Under the pieces are notes generated by a model, which saw nothing but the letters and a program-made list of their open reading frames with translations, ran no database searches and was not told the origin of the DNA. This document shows positions 5,783-7,461 of a stretch of 7,461 bases of DNA, in pieces. Every line of letters begins with the position of its first letter. The stretch's first letter is position 1. The stretch lies in contig JANWHV010000223.1 in NCBI GenBank assembly GCA_025450255.1, forward strand, positions 1 through 7,461. Reading direction: 5' to 3'. A program made the position numbers and the translations under genes. This DNA comes from Chloroflexota bacterium. GTDB lineage: Bacteria > Chloroflexota > UBA5177 > JANWHV01.

Positions 5783-6805
5783 ATGACTCTGCGGATCTCC
5801 CTCGATCGCGAGTTACCCGTGCCGATCAGCGCGCAACTCAAGGGTCAGATCGAGTACGGGATCGTCTCCGGGGCGTTGAAGCCGGGAGAGCAGTTGCCGT
5901 CGGTGCGCGATCTGGCCGCGGCCGAGGGCATCGCCCATGTTACCGTGAGTCACGTGTACAGGGCCCTGAAACGCGACGGCCTGATCGCGGTGCGACCGGG
6001 CAAGGGCACATATGTTGCCGACGCCGGCGACGGGCACCGCTCCGTGAAGAGTTTGGGCGAGTTGCAGCGATTGGTGGACGCAATGGTGTTGCGGGCTCTC
6101 GATCGAGGCTTCACGGCGACGCAGATCAGCCACATGCTGACGGCGCGCCTGGCCGGGCGACAGGCGCGTAGACTGAGCATCGCCATGGTCGGTGTTTTTG
6201 GCCATGCCACGGAGGTCTACGCGCGCGAGCTGCGGACGCTTCTGGCGGATATTGAACCGCGCGTGACGGCCCACACGATCGAGCGTCTGCGGGCAACGAG
6301 CGAGGAGGTCGACGCGGTCTGTCGGGTCAATCTGGTGCTGACCATTGCCAACAGGGTGAAGGAGGTGCAGTCGCTGCTGCCCGCGCGGCACCCACCGCTC
6401 CGCGGCCTGACGTTCGTCGCGCACCCCGAGACGGTGCGACATCTCCAGGCACTGTCGGCCAACGTGCAACTTGGCGTGGTGACGACCTTTGCCGAGTTTC
6501 TGCCGACCATGCTGCTCGGCATCAGTACCTACGCCGAGCCGGCAAAGCCGCCGCTCTGCGCGGCGCTATCGGACGTCGAGCGCGTAAACGACGTGCTGGC
6601 ACGCGCCGACGTGCTGATCTATTCCACCGGCAGCGAGGCGGTTACCGCGCACTTTCCACGCGAAATAGAACCGATCGAATACCTGCATGCACCTGAATCA
6701 TCGAGCGTGGCGGCGCTGCGGCCGTTGATCGACCGGCTCGTGGTTTCGCGCAGCGCGGAAGGGAGGGACGGCGAGGACGGGGCAAATGGCGCCAAAGCCG
6801 GCTGA
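5783..6805 (+). CDS. GntR-family transcriptional regulator with unrecognised effector domain
   Basis: DNA-binding regulator of 340 residues, divergent from the enzyme operon and probably its local repressor. The N-terminal winged helix-turn-helix spans about residues 8-80. It contains PISAQLKGQIEYGIVSGALKPGEQLPSVRDLA (14-45), the recognition helix region HVTVSHVYRALKRDGLI (52-68) and the wing RPGKGTYVAD (71-80). The first part resembles the YtrA/MocR style of GntR domain. A linker helix (about 88-125) follows, then a domain of about 190 residues with alternating strands and helices: LSIAMVGVFG (131-140), LVLTIAN (184-190), GLTFVAHPE (208-216), QLGVVTTFAEFLPTML (229-244) and DVLIYSTG (276-283). 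That is unlike UTRA, the all-helical FCD domain or the aminotransferase domain of MocR, and looks Rossmann-like or periplasmic-binding-protein-like. The last 20 residues are Gly/Asp-rich and probably disordered. The start is supported by AGGAAG seven bases upstream. Confidence 0.9.
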   Translation: MTLRISLDRELPVPISAQLKGQIEYGIVSGALKPGEQLPSVRDLAAAEGIAHVTVSHVYRALKRDGLIAVRPGKGTYVADAGDGHRSVKSLGELQRLVDAMVLRALDRGFTATQISHMLTARLAGRQARRLSIAMVGVFGHATEVYARELRTLLADIEPRVTAHTIERLRATSEEVDAVCRVNLVLTIANRVKEVQSLLPARHPPLRGLTFVAHPETVRHLQALSANVQLGVVTTFAEFLPTMLLGISTYAEPAKPPLCAALSDVERVNDVLARADVLIYSTGSEAVTAHFPREIEPIEYLHAPESSSVAALRPLIDRLVVSRSAEGRDGEDGANGAKAG

Positions 6806-6873
6806 GTGAGAACGGGGATATTGGCCGTACCGTCGCATGAAATGACTTGAGTCAATCACGGGAAGGTACTGGA

Positions 6874-7461
6874 ATGATGGTAAATCGTAGGTTTCTATCC
6901 ACGCGCCGGCTGGGCGCGTTCGCTCTGTGCGCGCTGATTGCCGTGGGCGGCGCCGTGCCCGCCACGCAGAACGCGCGTGCCGCCAGTGCCAAGGAGACCT
7001 TGACCATTGGCTGGAACACTGAGACCAAGACGCTCGACGCGGCGGGCTATGCGCAAAACCCCGATATATGGGTGATGGTGAACATCTACGATCAGCTCAT
7101 CCGTATCGCCCCGGATGGCGTGACGCTCACGCCCGATCTCGCGACGAGTTGGAATGTTAGTAAGGACGGCACGGTCTATACATTCCACCTGCGGCCCAAC
7201 GTTACCTTTCAAAACGGCATGAAGCTAACATCTGCCGACGTGAAGTTTTGCCTGGATCGCGCGCGCGGCAAGAAACAGCTCTGGTCGTGGACACTCGGCG
7301 CGATCAAAAATGTAGTGGCGCCGGATCCGCTCACCGTGAAGGTAACGTTGACCCACCCATGGGCGCCGTTTCTGTCGGACGTGGCGCTCTTCGATACCGG
7401 TATCTATCCGGAGACGTACTTCAAGGCAAAGGGAGCGAGCTACATGGGCGCTCATCCGGTC
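6874..7461 (+). CDS. Family 5 extracellular solute-binding protein, N-terminal part (peptide/nickel ABC transporter)
   Basis: Periplasmic substrate receptor of a peptide-class ABC importer, cut by the window end after 196 codons (the family is usually 500-550 residues). The N-terminus has a basic region (RRFLSTRR), a hydrophobic core (about 13-29) and a probable signal peptidase I site after ARA (34-36) or ASA (37-39). Cys19 is not in a lipobox context. The mature protein begins ETLTIGWNTETKTLDAAG (41-58), then YDQLIRIAPDGVTLTPDLATSWNVSKDGTVYTFHLRPNVTF, the diagnostic SBP_bac_5 region, then TSADVKFCLDR. The start at 6874 is supported by GGGAAGG (6860-6866) seven bases upstream; a second ATG follows directly. 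It lies 68 bases after the regulator on the same strand, so it may be cotranscribed with it. Codon use is visibly more AT-rich than in the transporter genes at the left. The family is sure; the substrate is unknown. Confidence 0.93.
   Translation, partial: MMVNRRFLSTRRLGAFALCALIAVGGAVPATQNARAASAKETLTIGWNTETKTLDAAGYAQNPDIWVMVNIYDQLIRIAPDGVTLTPDLATSWNVSKDGTVYTFHLRPNVTFQNGMKLTSADVKFCLDRARGKKQLWSWTLGAIKNVVAPDPLTVKVTLTHPWAPFLSDVALFDTGIYPETYFKAKGASYMGAHPV

Noticed and set aside
5813..6469. 218-residue open frame on the minus strand across the regulator gene
   Set aside because: Antisense to the GntR winged helix; composition is typical of a shadow frame.
6843..6854. Small inverted repeat TGACT-TG-AGTCA upstream of the binding-protein gene
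   Set aside because: Arms of only five bases, no similarity to the operator at 5739-5762 and no convincing promoter around it. It could be chance.
6886..6910. Twin-arginine (Tat) signal in the binding protein
   Set aside because: There are two Arg pairs (residues 5-6 and 11-12), but neither fits the SRRxFLK context well. An ordinary Sec signal peptide is the simpler reading.

Overview
This is a window of high-GC bacterial chromosome with no phage, insertion-sequence, CRISPR or RNA-gene signals. It is almost fully coding, and no gap between genes exceeds about 95 bases. The phylum cannot be fixed from the sequence. The solute-binding protein at the right edge has a cleavable AxA-type signal peptide and no lipobox cysteine. 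That suits a diderm (for example a proteobacterium) somewhat better than a monoderm, where such proteins are usually lipoproteins, but it is weak evidence.

Layout. (1) Bases 1-3044, plus strand: the end of a Dpp/Opp-type peptide ABC transporter operon, with an inner-membrane permease of the DppC type (45-890, its true start possibly left of the window), then ATPases of the DppD type (940-2001) and DppF type (GTG start at 1998, ending 3044). A perfect 10-bp hairpin spans the permease stop codon, and the two ATPase genes overlap by four bases. (2) Bases 3073-5688, minus strand, convergent with the transporter: a three-gene enzyme operon read from right to left. Its genes are an M55 D-aminopeptidase (like Bacillus DppA), a creatininase-family amidohydrolase, and a ketopantoate reductase-family (ApbA/PanE) dehydrogenase. 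(3) Bases 5689-5782: a compact divergent control region with a strong sigma70-like promoter for the regulator, a weaker candidate promoter for the enzyme operon, and an 8-8-8 inverted repeat covering both -10 boxes. (4) Bases 5783-6805, plus strand: a GntR-type regulator whose C-terminal domain of about 240 residues is not one of the common GntR effector domains I recognise. (5) Base 6874 to the right edge: the first 196 codons of a family 5 (peptide/nickel/opine class) periplasmic binding protein, cut by the window end.

Working model (inference). The locus imports a peptide-like or amide compound through one or two Dpp-type transporters. In the cytoplasm it is hydrolysed by the M55 peptidase and the creatininase-like amidohydrolase, and a 2-oxo/2-hydroxy acid intermediate is handled by the dehydrogenase. 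The divergent GntR protein would control its own gene and the enzyme operon through the shared operator. An M55 aminopeptidase beside a dipeptide transporter is known from the Bacillus subtilis dpp operon. The addition of a creatininase homologue, a KPR-like dehydrogenase and this regulator is the part worth investigating.
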